Under the pieces are notes generated by a model. That model was given only the letters and a program-made list of their open reading frames with translations. It made no database searches and was not told where the DNA came from. 64,000 nt of DNA from Owenia fusiformis (lineage: Eukaryota; Annelida; Polychaeta; Sabellida; Oweniidae): NCBI GenBank assembly GCA_903813345.2, contig CAIIXF020000008.1:14678822-14742821 (forward strand). Direction: 5' to 3'. How positions within the stretch are numbered: position 1 is the first letter of the stretch; the number at the start of each line of letters is the position of its first letter. Positions 24,666 through 37,300 of the stretch are shown here, piece after piece. A program made the translations under genes and the position numbers.

Positions 24666-27600
24666 GTATGTTCTTTGTAATATATTTTGTACAAATAACA
24701 TTTATTGACTCTTCTACCTTTTTATCGGGGAAAACACGTTATTTCTATATTTTCTGCTGGGTGACATTAGTTTTGAGAACCCGACTCTCAAAAATTAAAA
24801 AAATTCTTGTCAACTTTTGATTGCTTATTTTTTAAATTCAAAGTAGTTGGACTAACATTTAAAATTTAACTTTAAGCTTAGACGCCTACATCGGATAGAC
24901 AGGTATAGAAACACCATAGATTCCAATTTGATCAAACATGTAGCCTACTACTATTTTTTTCATGGCCTGAGTTTGTCGCTAACATGCTAAATATAAGAGT
25001 TAGCTGACGTTTGGGAGTCTGACTTACCTTCTAAAGGTTAGAACCGGAATCTTAATGAAACCATATCACCCACCTTTGTTGCGTCGATGATGATGCATAA
25101 ACACAGCATTCTCCCAAACGTCAGCTAGAGTCAGTACGTCTATTTCCAAACACCCCCATCAAAAAATGTAGTTAGCTTGGCTGTACTGCACATCTATGCT
25201 ATGATTCTATATATATTATGTGTATTATCCATGGTAGAATGCATTTGCAGAAAAAATTACGAAAAATTGTAAAAAATATCTGGGTTATTCCATTTTTACT
25301 ACAAGGTATTTCAGGGGGGTAATTCCGAACAGGAGTTTTTTTGGGGGGTAAATCCGAACACTTGCATGGGGGTAATTCCAAACACTTAACTTAAACTTAA
25401 TTGTTTTAATTATTAGATTGATGGTATATCATTATATGATACCCTTAACTTATGATACTGGATCCTGTCACCCCTGCATATCAAGAAACCCAAATTTAAA
25501 TCATTTATTACTGACATCTATTTATTTAAACGCACAGAGTTTGTGGGGGTAATTCCAAACACTAGCATGGGGGTAATTCCGAACACCTAAATCATCATAA
25601 TTGATTATTTTATTGTAAGATTGTTGGTATACATCATTATATTATATCTTTCAGGCTATAAATATTATGTAGAGGTAGTAGAGGTACTATTATTCAATTC
25701 AATGATCTGCTTGCCATTATTTGGAACCCGTTCGTGTTTACCCCCCTGTTTGGATTTGGACGTATTGACTCTAACTCTTATATTTAGCATGTTAGCGACG
25801 AACTCAGGCCATGAAAAAAATAGTACAAATTGAGAGTTTGAGAAACTAGTAACGCCTAGCTGCACTACTGGTAAAGAGTGGAGATGTCAATGCGGCAGAC
25901 TGACACACATGGCTGCTATCTTTTGCAAGACTTACGCCTGGCGTAACCGTCACCATGTTATTCAGTGTTTTTAAGTAGCGCAAGGATCCTGTCATGACCG
26001 TGGTAGCGTTATCGTGGAAGCCTGGTATATCCGGGACAACCCTGTATTATATTGCAAGGCCTGTCATGACCGTGGTAATGTTAAAGCCTGATATAACCGT
26101 CACAATGCTCGCAAGGCCTGTCATGACCGTGGTAATATTAAAGCCTGGTATGACCGTCATAATGATAGCAAAGTCTGTCATGACCGTGGCAATGTTAAAG
26201 CCTGTCATGACCGTGGAAAGGTTAAAGCCAGACCGTGACAATACGTGCAAGGCCTTTAATGACCGTGGTTGTATTAAAGTAGCAAGAGAACACCGTAATG
26301 ACAATTTTCTTCATGTTTAACTACCTTAAATATGTAAATCAAGACTAATATACATGTACATGGTACTCATGTTCATTGATAAATAAAAATGTATATTAAT
26401 TTCACAACGAAACACTCATTTTTAACTCATAAATAATTTGCGAACAAACTATATCTCTATTCTCATTCAAGAAGGTTCGATTCGAAAGCACATACTTTCT
26501 GAAATGATCAATCAAAAAGGTTAATCCATAGAAAACTAACAGCAATGGGCGAAACATGAAATAAGTCATAAATGTCATATAAAGAGGTCACGGTCGCGCC
26601 AGGCTTACACGATTACACTACAACGGTCATGGCAGGTATTGCAATATACAGCATTGTCGCAACAGATAGGGTCTCGCCTGACAGTTGCCCCTGGTTTATG
26701 AAAAAATACCGAATGCTGAATACCGTCCACCGACCAGTCACTCTCCACAGTTGGGTACACATTGTTGGTGGTCGGCTCTCAGTCTTTTACATAAAGATGA
26801 AAAGATGCAAAATTAGGAGTAAAACTAAAACTGAGAATCTAATGACAATACATGTACCTTTACAAGGTTGTGATTTAAAAATGTATTTAATCAATTCAAA
26901 TCATAGGTAATTATAGGGTGTAGGTGTAGTTTTTAATAATTACTAACATTGAAGATCAGAAGTACCCTGCTCCTAGGATATGTTGTTTTCAATTTCATTC
27001 TCTTTGAGATGTACACTTTGTTTTCTAGGTGTGTTCTTCAGGAAATATACACAAAAGGCAGCCAAAGAGTATGGGCTGGTTGGATGGGTGAAAAACACAA
27101 CTACAGGGACTGTGACAGGACAGGTCCAAGGCCCAAGAGATAAAGTGATACTCATGTAAGATCTAAATCTGTCAATACAAAAAGTTTAGAATTAAATTAT
27201 TCTCAAGGTTTGAGTTTATGCTCCTTTAAGCTACCATTTGTTTTAGTTTGTGTTGTGTAGCATACTAATTCCTCTTGAAGGTCTCTTCTCTAGTTAATAA
27301 GGAATAAAATAGTTGTGTAATGTTTGATTTTGAATTTTAAATTTCTCCCTTTGGGCACCCAGTAGATATACTTTTTCTCTAAGGGATGAATCTTGTATTC
27401 AGACCATCAGACATCAAATGATTTTCTCATGTTCATTGTAATTTTGTTTTAACTAAAGATATTACAAGATTAGTTTTGAAGTTTTTTCTAGGAAACAAAA
27501 AGAGATAAAACAAAAACAATAAGAATCGAATATGCCTAGAACACACCTGTTTTGGAAAAGTTCCTCTTTGCTATCTGATTTCACCTTTAGTTTAAAGGCA

Positions 27601-30600
27601 GAATCAGATCTATGGGGTTGAAAAAATTACAAGCAATGTGTACAATTGACCTACCTATCTATTCCTTACAATCTCAAATACAATATCTCCCAAAAGATTC
27701 ATGCTACGTTATAAATTGGTGAAGTTATAATGGATTATAAGTCCAAAAATGAGTGAAAAATGTTTAAATTCTCTCAAATAACTAGAGGTTTAAGATTGCA
27801 AGCAATCTTAAGGAGGCCCTGTAGGCGTTTTTGGCAATTTCAAGGTCAGCCAAAGGTCGAATCTCAAATCTAGGGTCATATATTAACACCAGGCGACTTG
27901 TAGATGATTTTTAAAAAAAAGTTTGGTCAATTTGAAGCAACTTGAAATTTAGTCTTGAAAAGTTTGGAAATTTGACCTTTTTTCAGTTTTTGAGTCCTAA
28001 TATCTCAAAACTGGTACACAATTTTAATAAATAGTCAATTGCTAATATGTGTAGAACCTATAGAGGAATATATATCCTGACTTTCATGAACAAATATTGA
28101 TTTGTAGTCACCAAAACTTAGAAACTTCGAAAACACAGTTGGTGATTTAATTTGAAGACTTTGACCTTTGATCTTGCAAATTTTACTTTAATTGACCTCA
28201 GTTGGTCTTTTGTGATCAAATATACCTAAATTTGAATCAAGAAAATCGATTTAAAAAATCAACTTTTTTTACCTTCCGAAGGTCACTGAAGGTCAACCAA
28301 AGGTCAAAGGTCAAAAGTAAGGTCAGATTTGGATTCCTGAGATCTTGTAGATGCTTTTTAAAAAAAAAGTTTGGTCAATTTAGAGCAAGTTGAAATTTAG
28401 TCTTGCAAAGTTTCGAAATTTGACCTTTTTTTCAGTTTTTGAGTTCTAATATCTCAAAACTGGTACACAATTTTAATAAATAGTCAATTGCTAATATGTG
28501 TAGAACCTATAGAGGAATATATATCCTGACTTTCATGAAAAAATCTTGATTTGTAGTCACCAATTTTGAGAAACTTGGAAAACACAGTTTGTGATTTAGT
28601 TTGATGACCTTGACCTTTGACCTTACAAATTTTACTTTTTTAGACCTCAGTGGGTCCTTTGGGATCAAATATACCTAAATTTGAATCCAGAAAATCAATT
28701 TGAAAAATCAACTTTTTTTACCTTTCGAAGGTCACCAAAGGTCAACCAAAGGTCGGAGGTCAAAATTTAGGACATATTTGAGTTCCTGAGATCTTGTAGA
28801 TGATTTTAAAAAAAAATCTGGTTCATTTGAAGCAAGTTGAAAAATGACCGATTTTTGCCGTTTTTTGACGTCAAATATCTCAAAAACGGTAAAAAATTAA
28901 CGCGTACATATTGTGAGCAATTTGTAGAGAATGCTTATATCTAGTTACATTTTAATTCATCGCAAGAAATAATGAAGTATGAGGACGAAATCTGAGAAAC
29001 TTAAAAAAAAATTTGATTTGACCTAGATTTTGACCTTTGACCTTGACCTAGATAAAAAGTTCTTTCCCCCAAGTTCAGCCAAGGTCCCTGAAAGGTGCAT
29101 GTAGGAGATGGTTGAAAGGTAGTTGGAAGTAGGAGAAAAGGGTTTAGGAAGAATAAAGAATAACTAGAGGTTTAAGATTGCAAGCAATCTTAAGGAGGCC
29201 CTGTAGGCGTTTTTGGCAATTTCAAGGTCAGCCAAAGGTCAAATCTCAAATCTAGGGTCATATATTAATATATTAACACCAGGTAACTTGTAGATGATTT
29301 TAAAAAAAAAGTTTGGTCAATTTGAAAAATCAACTTTTTTTTACCTCCGAAGGTCACTGAAGGTCAACCAAAGGTCAAAGGTCAAAAGTAAGGTCAGATT
29401 TGGATTCCTGAGATCTTGTAGATGCTTTTAAAAAAAAAGTTTGGTCAATTTAGAGCAAGTTGAAATTTAGTCTTGCAAAGTTTCGAAATTTGACCTTTTT
29501 TCAGTTTTTGAGTTCTAATATCTCAAAACTGGTACACAATTTTAATAAATAGTCAATTGCTAATATGTGTAGAACCTATAGAGGAATATATATCCTGACT
29601 TTCATGAAAAAATATTGATTTGTAGTCACCAAAACTTAGAAACTTGGAAAACACAGTTTGTGATTTGGTTTGATGACCTTGACCTTTGACCTTGCAAATT
29701 TTACTTTTTTAGACCTCAGTGGGTCCTTTGTGATCAAATATACCTAAATTTGAATCCAGAAAATCAATTGTAAAAATCAGTTTTTTTTACCTTTCGAAGG
29801 TCACCGAAGGTCAACCAAAGGTCGGAGGTCAAAAGTAAGGACATATTTGAGTTCCTGAGATCTTGTAGATGATTTTTAAAAAAAATTCTGGTTCATTTGA
29901 AGCAAGTTGAAAAATGACCGATTTTTGCCGTTTTTTGACGTCAAATATCTCAAAAACGGTAAAAAATTAACGCGTACATATAGTGAGCAATTTGTAGAGA
30001 ATGCTTATATCTAGTTACATTTTAATTCATCGCAAGAAATAATAAAGTATGAGGACGAAATCTGAGAAACTTAAAAAAAACTTTGATTTGACCTAGATTT
30101 TGACCTTTGACCTTGACCTAGATAAAAAGTTCTTTCCCCCCAAGTTCAGCCAAGGTCCCTGGAAGGTGCATGTAGGAGATGGTTAAAAGGTAGTTGGAAG
30201 TAGGAGAAAAGGGTTTAGGAAGAATAAAGAATAATAACTAGACATTTAAAATCGCCACGGGGGCGATTTCGTAGAATGCCGTTCCTCGCCGCAGCAGCAA
30301 ATTCGGTGCACAATTGACCTTTTTCAAGGTCACGCAGAGGTCGAATTCTAAAACCACAAGCATATTTAGAATCAGGGACATCCATACTTCATACTTGCAA
30401 AGAATTGGAATGAAAATCACCCAAATTATAAACCCTAGAGATATGTTAAATGGGAAGAGTAAGGCATGCAAAAAATAACTACAGTGGCTCCTTTAACAGG
30501 TAAAACAAGAAATAAGTTTTACGTCATTTTTAGGTGAAGGTCAAAGGTCAAGGTCAAAATGTTGACCTAATTTACTCTAGTTTAGTACAGTGTAATACAA

Positions 30601-31302
30601 TGGTACCAATTTCGAATCAATTTTAGCAATTTAACCTTTTTGACCTTTTCAAGGTCACCCGGAGGTCAAATTCCAAAACCACAAGCATATTTAGAATCAG
30701 GGACATCCATACTTCATACTTGCAAAGAATTGGAATGAAAATCCTAGTTTTCAACTTTGAGGTCATTTGAAGGTCAATGTCAAAGGTCAAGGTCAAGGTC
30801 AAAATGGTGACCTAATTTACTCTATCCGAGTACAGTGTAATACAATGGTACCAATTTGGAATCAATTTGAGCGATTTTGATTTTTGAACTTGTTGACCTT
30901 TTCAAGGTCACTCAGAGGTCGGATTCCAAAACCGAAAGCATATTTGGAATCAGGGGCTTCTATTCTTTATATCTGCTCAGAATTGGGATCGGATACACAG
31001 TTTTCAAATTTTGCCCCACTGGGGTGCCCCATTTTTCAAATTTGGGGCACCCAATTTTAAAACCCGGAATATATGTGAAATGGCAATTGTGAGGGATGGC
31101 ATATCCAAATTTTGGGTAAAAAATAAAAATGGTTACTCCTTGTACGTGCAAAAATGTAAAAATTTGCGATTTGACCTTGGCTAATTAGGGAGGGGCTAAT
31201 TAAAAAAATGAAGGCATTTCCCTGTAGCCCAGGAACATGTCAAGGTTGATGGTATATGCTAATTAGCTGACATGCCGGTGTGTGCGGAGAAATCTTGCGT
31301 GG

Positions 31303-31334
<32 letters not shown>

Positions 31335-34300
31335 TAAGAAAAAGGCGAAAACTATAGAATGCCGTTTCTTCGAAACCGGCATTCTAATAACTAGAGGTTT
31401 AAGATTGCAAGCAATCTTAAGGAGGCCCTGTAGGCATTTTTGGCAATTTCAAGGTCAGCCAAAGGTCAAATCTCAAATCTAGGGTCATATATTAACACCA
31501 GGCAACTTGTAGATGATTTTAAAAAAAAAGTTTGGTCAATTTGAAAAATCAACTTTTTTTACCTTCCGAAGGTCACTGAAGGTCAACCAAAGGTCAAAGG
31601 TCAAAACTAAGGTCAGATTTGGATTCCTGAGATCTTGTAGATGCTTTTTAAAAAAAAGTTTGGTCAATTTAGAGCAAGTTGAAATTTAGTCTTGCAAAGT
31701 TTCGAAATTTGACCTTTTTTCAGTTTTTGAGTTCTAATATCTCAAAACTGGCACACAATTTTAATAAATAGTCAATTGCTAATATGTGTAGAACCTATAG
31801 AGGAATATATATCCTGACTTTCATGAAAAAATATTGATTTGTAGTCACCAAAACTTAGAAACTTGGAAAACACAGTTTGTGATTTGGTTTGATGACCTTG
31901 ACCTTTGACCTTGCAAATTTTACTTTTTTAGACCTCAGTGGGTCCTTTGTGATCAAATATACCTAAATTTGAATCCAGAAAATCAATTGTAAAAATCAGT
32001 TTTTTTACCTTTCGAAGGTCACCGAAGGTCAACCAAAGGTCGGAGGTCAAAAGTAAGGACATATTTGAGTTCCTGAGATCTTGTAGATGATTTTAAAAAA
32101 AAATTCTGGTTCATTTGAAGCAAGTTGAAAAATGACCGATTTTTGCCGTTTTTTGACGTCAAATATCTCAAAAACGGTAAAAAATTAACGCGTACATATA
32201 GTGAGCAATTTGTAGAGAATGCTTATATCTAGTTACATTTTAATTCATCGCAAGAAATAATAAAGTATGAGGACGAAATCTGAGAAACTTAAAAAAAACT
32301 TTGATTTGACCTAGATTTTGACCTTTGACCTTGACCTAGATAAAAAGTTCTTTCTCCCCAAGTTCAGCCAAGGTCCCTGGAAGGTGCATGTAGGAGATGG
32401 TTGAAAGGTAGTTGGAAGTAGGAGAAAAGGGTTTAGGAAGAATAAAGAATAACTAGATTTGTGAAATTGAACAAGTTCAATTTAAGACTCCAGATTTATT
32501 TGACCTAGATAGATCAGTAAAGAGCTGAGTAAGTAACTGAGTAATTAGCTGAGTAAGTACCTTAGTAGTAGTTGAGTAAGTAGCTGAGTAAGTAACTGAG
32601 TAAAAAGCTGAGTAGGTAGCTGAGTAAGTAGCTGAGTAAGTACCTGAGTTAGTAGCTGAGTAAGTTGCTAAGGAAGTAATAACTAATTAAGTAATTGAGT
32701 AAGTAGTCAAATAAGTAGCTGAGTAGGTAGAGAGGTAAAGTAGGGTATGCAGGAATTTTTGAAAGTATATTTGATCAATCTGCATCGTGAATACTGGCAA
32801 GTGCGAATTTCAAACTTCAAAATGGCGTAGAATCTAAACCGGGGGTCGGATTGCAATTTTAATTTCAGATCCAGATTCCTGAGGAAATTCTACCCCTAAT
32901 TCATAACTCATACTTTAAAATTGGAGAACTTTTTATTTTGACCTACATTTCGGACACCATATCTCAAAAGTGGGTCAAAAAACTTATTGACGGCAAAATG
33001 TTACCATTATTAGCACACTCTTTGCTACAAGTTTACAAAATTTCGGAGAATATCATTGAAGTGTAGTGTCAGAATCGCAAAATAAAAAAAACTATGAATT
33101 TGACCTAGATTTTGAACTAGGTATTTTGGTGTCCAAACTTTGAAGGAAAGTAGCTTTTGAGGTCCCCTTCTTCTATGGGCTTTCATTATGTTTAGCTGTA
33201 CTCATTCTATATCTCGTATTTTCAAAAAATTATTCGGTCCCATTGATTTAACATGGGGCACCAAATTTAGCGATTTTTGAGATTTTAAAACGCCATAACT
33301 TCAAAACAAGTAGTCGGATCGAAATATGGTTTGCAGATCTAGATTTCTGAGAAAATTCTTCCCTTAATTCATAACTCATACGTTAAATTTGGAAATTTTT
33401 TAACTTTGGCCTACTTATCGGACACCATATCTCAAAAGTGGGTCAAAATACTTTCTGACGGCAAAACGCTAACACTATTAGCATACTCTTTGCTACCTGT
33501 ATACAACATTTTAAAGCAAATCATTAAAATATAGTGTCAGAATCGCAAAAATAAGGGAAAACTATAAATTTGACCTAGATTTTGACCTAGGCATTTTGGT
33601 GTCCAAATTTTGGAGCTAAGTAACCTTCGAGGTCCCCTTCTTTAATAGGCTTTCATTATATTAAGCTATACTCAGTCTATAACTCGTAATTTACACTTCA
33701 AAAAAATCTTTTTTCCCATTGACATAACATGGGGCAGCAAATTTAGCGATTTCTGAGCTTTCAAAACACCATAACTTCAGAACAGGAGGTCGAATCAAAA
33801 TTTGATTTGCAGATTCGGATTCCTGATAAAATTCTACCCCTTATTCATAACTCATACGTTACATTTGAAGATTTTTTATTTTGACCTACTTTTGGGACAC
33901 CATATCTCAAAAGTGGGTCAAAATACTTTTTGACGGCAAAAGGCTAACACTATTAGCACACTCTTGGCTACATGTATACACAATTTCGAAGAATATAATT
34001 AAAGTGTAGTGTCAGAATCGCAAAAATAAGGAAAAGCTTTGAATTTGACCTAGATTTTGACCTAGGCATTTTGTTGTCCAAATTTTCAAAATTAGAAGGT
34101 TTTGAGGTCCCCTTCTTTTATGGGCTTCCATTATGTTTAGCTGTACTTAGTCTATATCTCGTATTTTACACTTCAAAAAAATATTTTTTCCCATTGACAT
34201 AACATGAGCACCAAATTTAGCGATTTTTGAGCTTTCAAAACGCCATAACTTCCGAACCGGAAGTCGGATCGAAATTTGGTTTGCAGATTTGGATTCCAGA

Positions 34301-37300
34301 GAAAATTCTATCCTTAATTCATAGCTCATACGTTAAATTTGGAAACTTTTTATTTTGACCTACTTTTCGGACACGCCATAACTTCCAAACCGGAAGTCGG
34401 ATCGAAATTTGGTTTGCAGATTCGGATTTCTGAGAAAATTCTATACTTAATTCATAACTCAAACGTCAAATTTTGAGAATTTTTTATTTTGACCTACTTT
34501 TCGGACACCATATCTCAAAAATGGGGCAAAATACTTTCTGACGGCAAAAGGCTAACACTATTAGCAGACTCTTAGCTACATGTATACAAAATTTCGAAGA
34601 ATATAATTAATCTGTTGTGTCAGAATCGCAAAAATAAGGAAAAACTTTGAATTTGACCTAGATTTTGACCTAGGCATTTTGGTGTCCAAATTTTGAAGCT
34701 AGATGGCTTATGAGGTCCCTTTCTTTTAAAAGGTTTTATTATATTTAGCTGAACTCAGTCTATATCTCGTATTTTTCACTTCAAAAAAATCTTTTTTCCC
34801 ATTGACTTAACATGGGCACCAAATTTAGCGATTTTTGAGCTTTCAAAACGCCATAACTTCCGAACGGGAAGTCGGATCAAAATTTAGTTTGCAGATTCGG
34901 ATTCCTGAGAAAATTCTACCCTTATTTCATAGCTCATATGTTAAATTTGGAGAACTTTTTGGTTTTGACCTACTTTCAGGACGCCATATCTCAAAATCGC
35001 TAAGAGTAATCAAAAAACGGATGGCACACTCTCGATTTGTTTTTTTCTAAGCTACATGTAGAAACTAAGATGAAGTAGTTACGACAAACAACAACGAAGA
35101 TAATTGACAGAATGTTGATTTGACCTTGATTTGACCTAGTTCTTGACCCTTGACCTAGATAAAAATTTGACCTAATTTCCCATCATCCCAGGAACTGCCC
35201 CTAGTTGATCATGTAAGCAGCTTAAAGTAAATTCTTTTAGTTGGTGAGAAATCTGGGAAGGAGGAAGATTCTGAAAGAATAATAATAATAACTAGACATG
35301 TAAATTGAACAAGTTCAATTTAAGACTCCAGATTTAAAACTTTTTATAAGCTGAGTCATCCAAAATACTGTAAGCTGAGCCATTCAGAATAAGCTGAGTC
35401 ATCTACAATACAGACATTTAGACAACTCTTAAGTAGCTTATCTTCGTCTACATTGGCTTAACATGGGGATATCATAATATCGACTTTTCGAGACTTCAAA
35501 CAGCTATAACTATCTAACCAGAATTTGGGTCGAAATTTGGTTTGCAGATTCGAATTTCTGAGAAAATTCTACGTTTGTGTCATAACTCATACATTAAATT
35601 TTGAGAACTTTTTATGTTGACCTACTTTCCGGACGCCATTCCTCAAAATCGGTAAGAGTAATCAAAAAAGACAGTTACAATAATGAAAGGACTGTCTTTA
35701 AGCTACATGATGAAAAAAAGATAGGAATAACGACGAATAGTGACAAAGATAATTGACATAACATGGGATATCAAAATACCAATTTTTTAATTTTTCAAAA
35801 CGCCATTACTTCCAAACCAGGTGTCGGATTGAAATTTGATTTGCAGATCCGGATTCCTGAGAAAATTCTACCCTTACTTCATAACTCATACGTTGAGACG
35901 GAAATCCGTTGAATAAATTCGGATCGTTGCCGGATGATACCATTCCTACAAATGGCAAAGCAGAACTGAAAGCTTGTATAGAAGCTCTGCGTATATGCAA
36001 GGACGAAAATATAACCCATGTACAGATTTTCTCTGATAGTGAATACGTGGTTAACGGGATTTCGAAATGGATTCCAAATTGGATAAAAAAGGGATGGAAG
36101 CTTTCAAATAACAACCCTGTGAAAAATCAAGATCTTTGGAAAGAACTTAACACCTTGACCAAACTCAAAACTAAAATCAAATGGACACTCGTCAAAGGAC
36201 ATGCGGGGATTCATGGCAATGAAGAAGCCGACCGACTGGCAAGGAAGGGCTGCATAGCCAATGTCGTTGACAAAGGAATAACTGAAGAAGAACAGTTAGA
36301 TTTGGTTGCAGCTGATACATGTGATACAGATTCTACCGTTTGTACGATTTGTGAGGACTCCAACTCATCCAATATGTTGACATGTAATTGCTGTAAAATG
36401 AACATTCATTATACGTGCTCTAAGTTACCAGCCTATCAGATCCTGCAATACATCAAAAAGAAGAATAAAAAATTCATCTGTGACTTGTGTACCAGCGATA
36501 AAGACAGTGATATTGAGATTCTTTTATCTCAGTCTGATAATCAACAAGAGGACCTAGTTCAGAATATAGATGACTTGATATCTCCAATAAGAAGCTCCCA
36601 GAACCAAAAGCAATCTATCCATCTTCAAACCAACGTCGTTGAAGAATTAAAATCCATATTTGTTGGTAGATTTGATCGTCTGGAATCGGAGTTAGAGCGG
36701 TTAATCAACGAGTCGAAAAGGGATAACGGGGCTAAACAGTCATACAAAGAAGAGAAAATCAAGCTAGAGGCGGTTCTATTTGAGAAAAACTCACAAATAA
36801 AGTTGATGAAAGAATCATTACAGAATAAGGATGAAGAAATCAAAGAGTTAAAAGCTAGAATGCAGGCTATAGAGTCCAAAAATAATGATGCGCTAATGGG
36901 ACTCACGGAGACGACTAAACAAATGAAATCCGAGATAAAAAATCTACAAATAAAAATAGACGTGAAAAATGAAAAACTGATTACGAACCATTTAAATGAT
37001 TCGATTGATCTGCAAACAGATGTCACAATGGGGACAAATGCTTCAACAAATCCTATTTCCAATGAATCAGCGGATACGAGCAAAAAAGAAGAACTAACCA
37101 ACGCATTTGTACCACGCGTTTCCAGTAGGTCAACTCCACGTAGAGGAATACGCAGAAATGTCGAGAATAGGAATTCAAATCGTCAATACCGCGATAGTGT
37201 TTTGATAATTGGTTCGTCACTGATTAAAAATCTACAGCCGGGAAAACTAAGCAGTAGGTTTGATTCATATAAGTATACCGCTTATACGATTGAAGAAGCG

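Larger units (their letters stand above)
24948..25825. mobile_element. Foldback element of about 880 bp in acylphosphatase intron 1
   Basis: The left arm (24948-25002, continuing after an insertion to about 25155) and the right arm (about 25740-25825) are inverted copies. Shared words include TTTTTTTCATGGCCTGAGTT, GTCGCTAACATGCTAAATAT and AAGAGTTA. The interior carries repeated GGGGGTAATTCCGAACAC-type units. No ORF is present. Confidence 0.75.
27781..29162 (+). mobile_element. Hairpin-ended element 1, family G
   Basis: The head ACTAGAGGTTT is followed by the perfect stem AAGATTGC-AA-GCAATCTT and the word AAGGAGGCCC. The body has two tandem versions of a roughly 500-bp AGGTCA-rich unit, then a distinct last unit with TTTTTTGACGTCAAATATCTC. 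It ends GGAAGAATAAAGAATA with no terminal hairpin. Confidence 0.7.

Noticed and set aside
26047-26304. Protein-coding repeat gene in the CATGACCGTGG minisatellite
   Set aside because: Frames stay open on both strands only through the repeat; no start context, splice sites or domain.
26949-27143. 64-residue frame overlapping acylphosphatase exon 2
   Set aside because: Wrong frame; the shifted frame gives the acylphosphatase core with catalytic Arg and Asn and matching splice phases.
27781-35290. CRISPR-like or satellite array
   Set aside because: Repeats are long (250-560 bp), degenerate and have no unique spacers; the genome is eukaryotic. They are internal units of transposon-like elements, not a simple satellite.
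36625-37101. 158-residue frame on the - strand inside LINE ORF1
   Set aside because: Antisense shadow of the Lys/Glu coiled-coil region; low-complexity Ser/Phe/Ile only.
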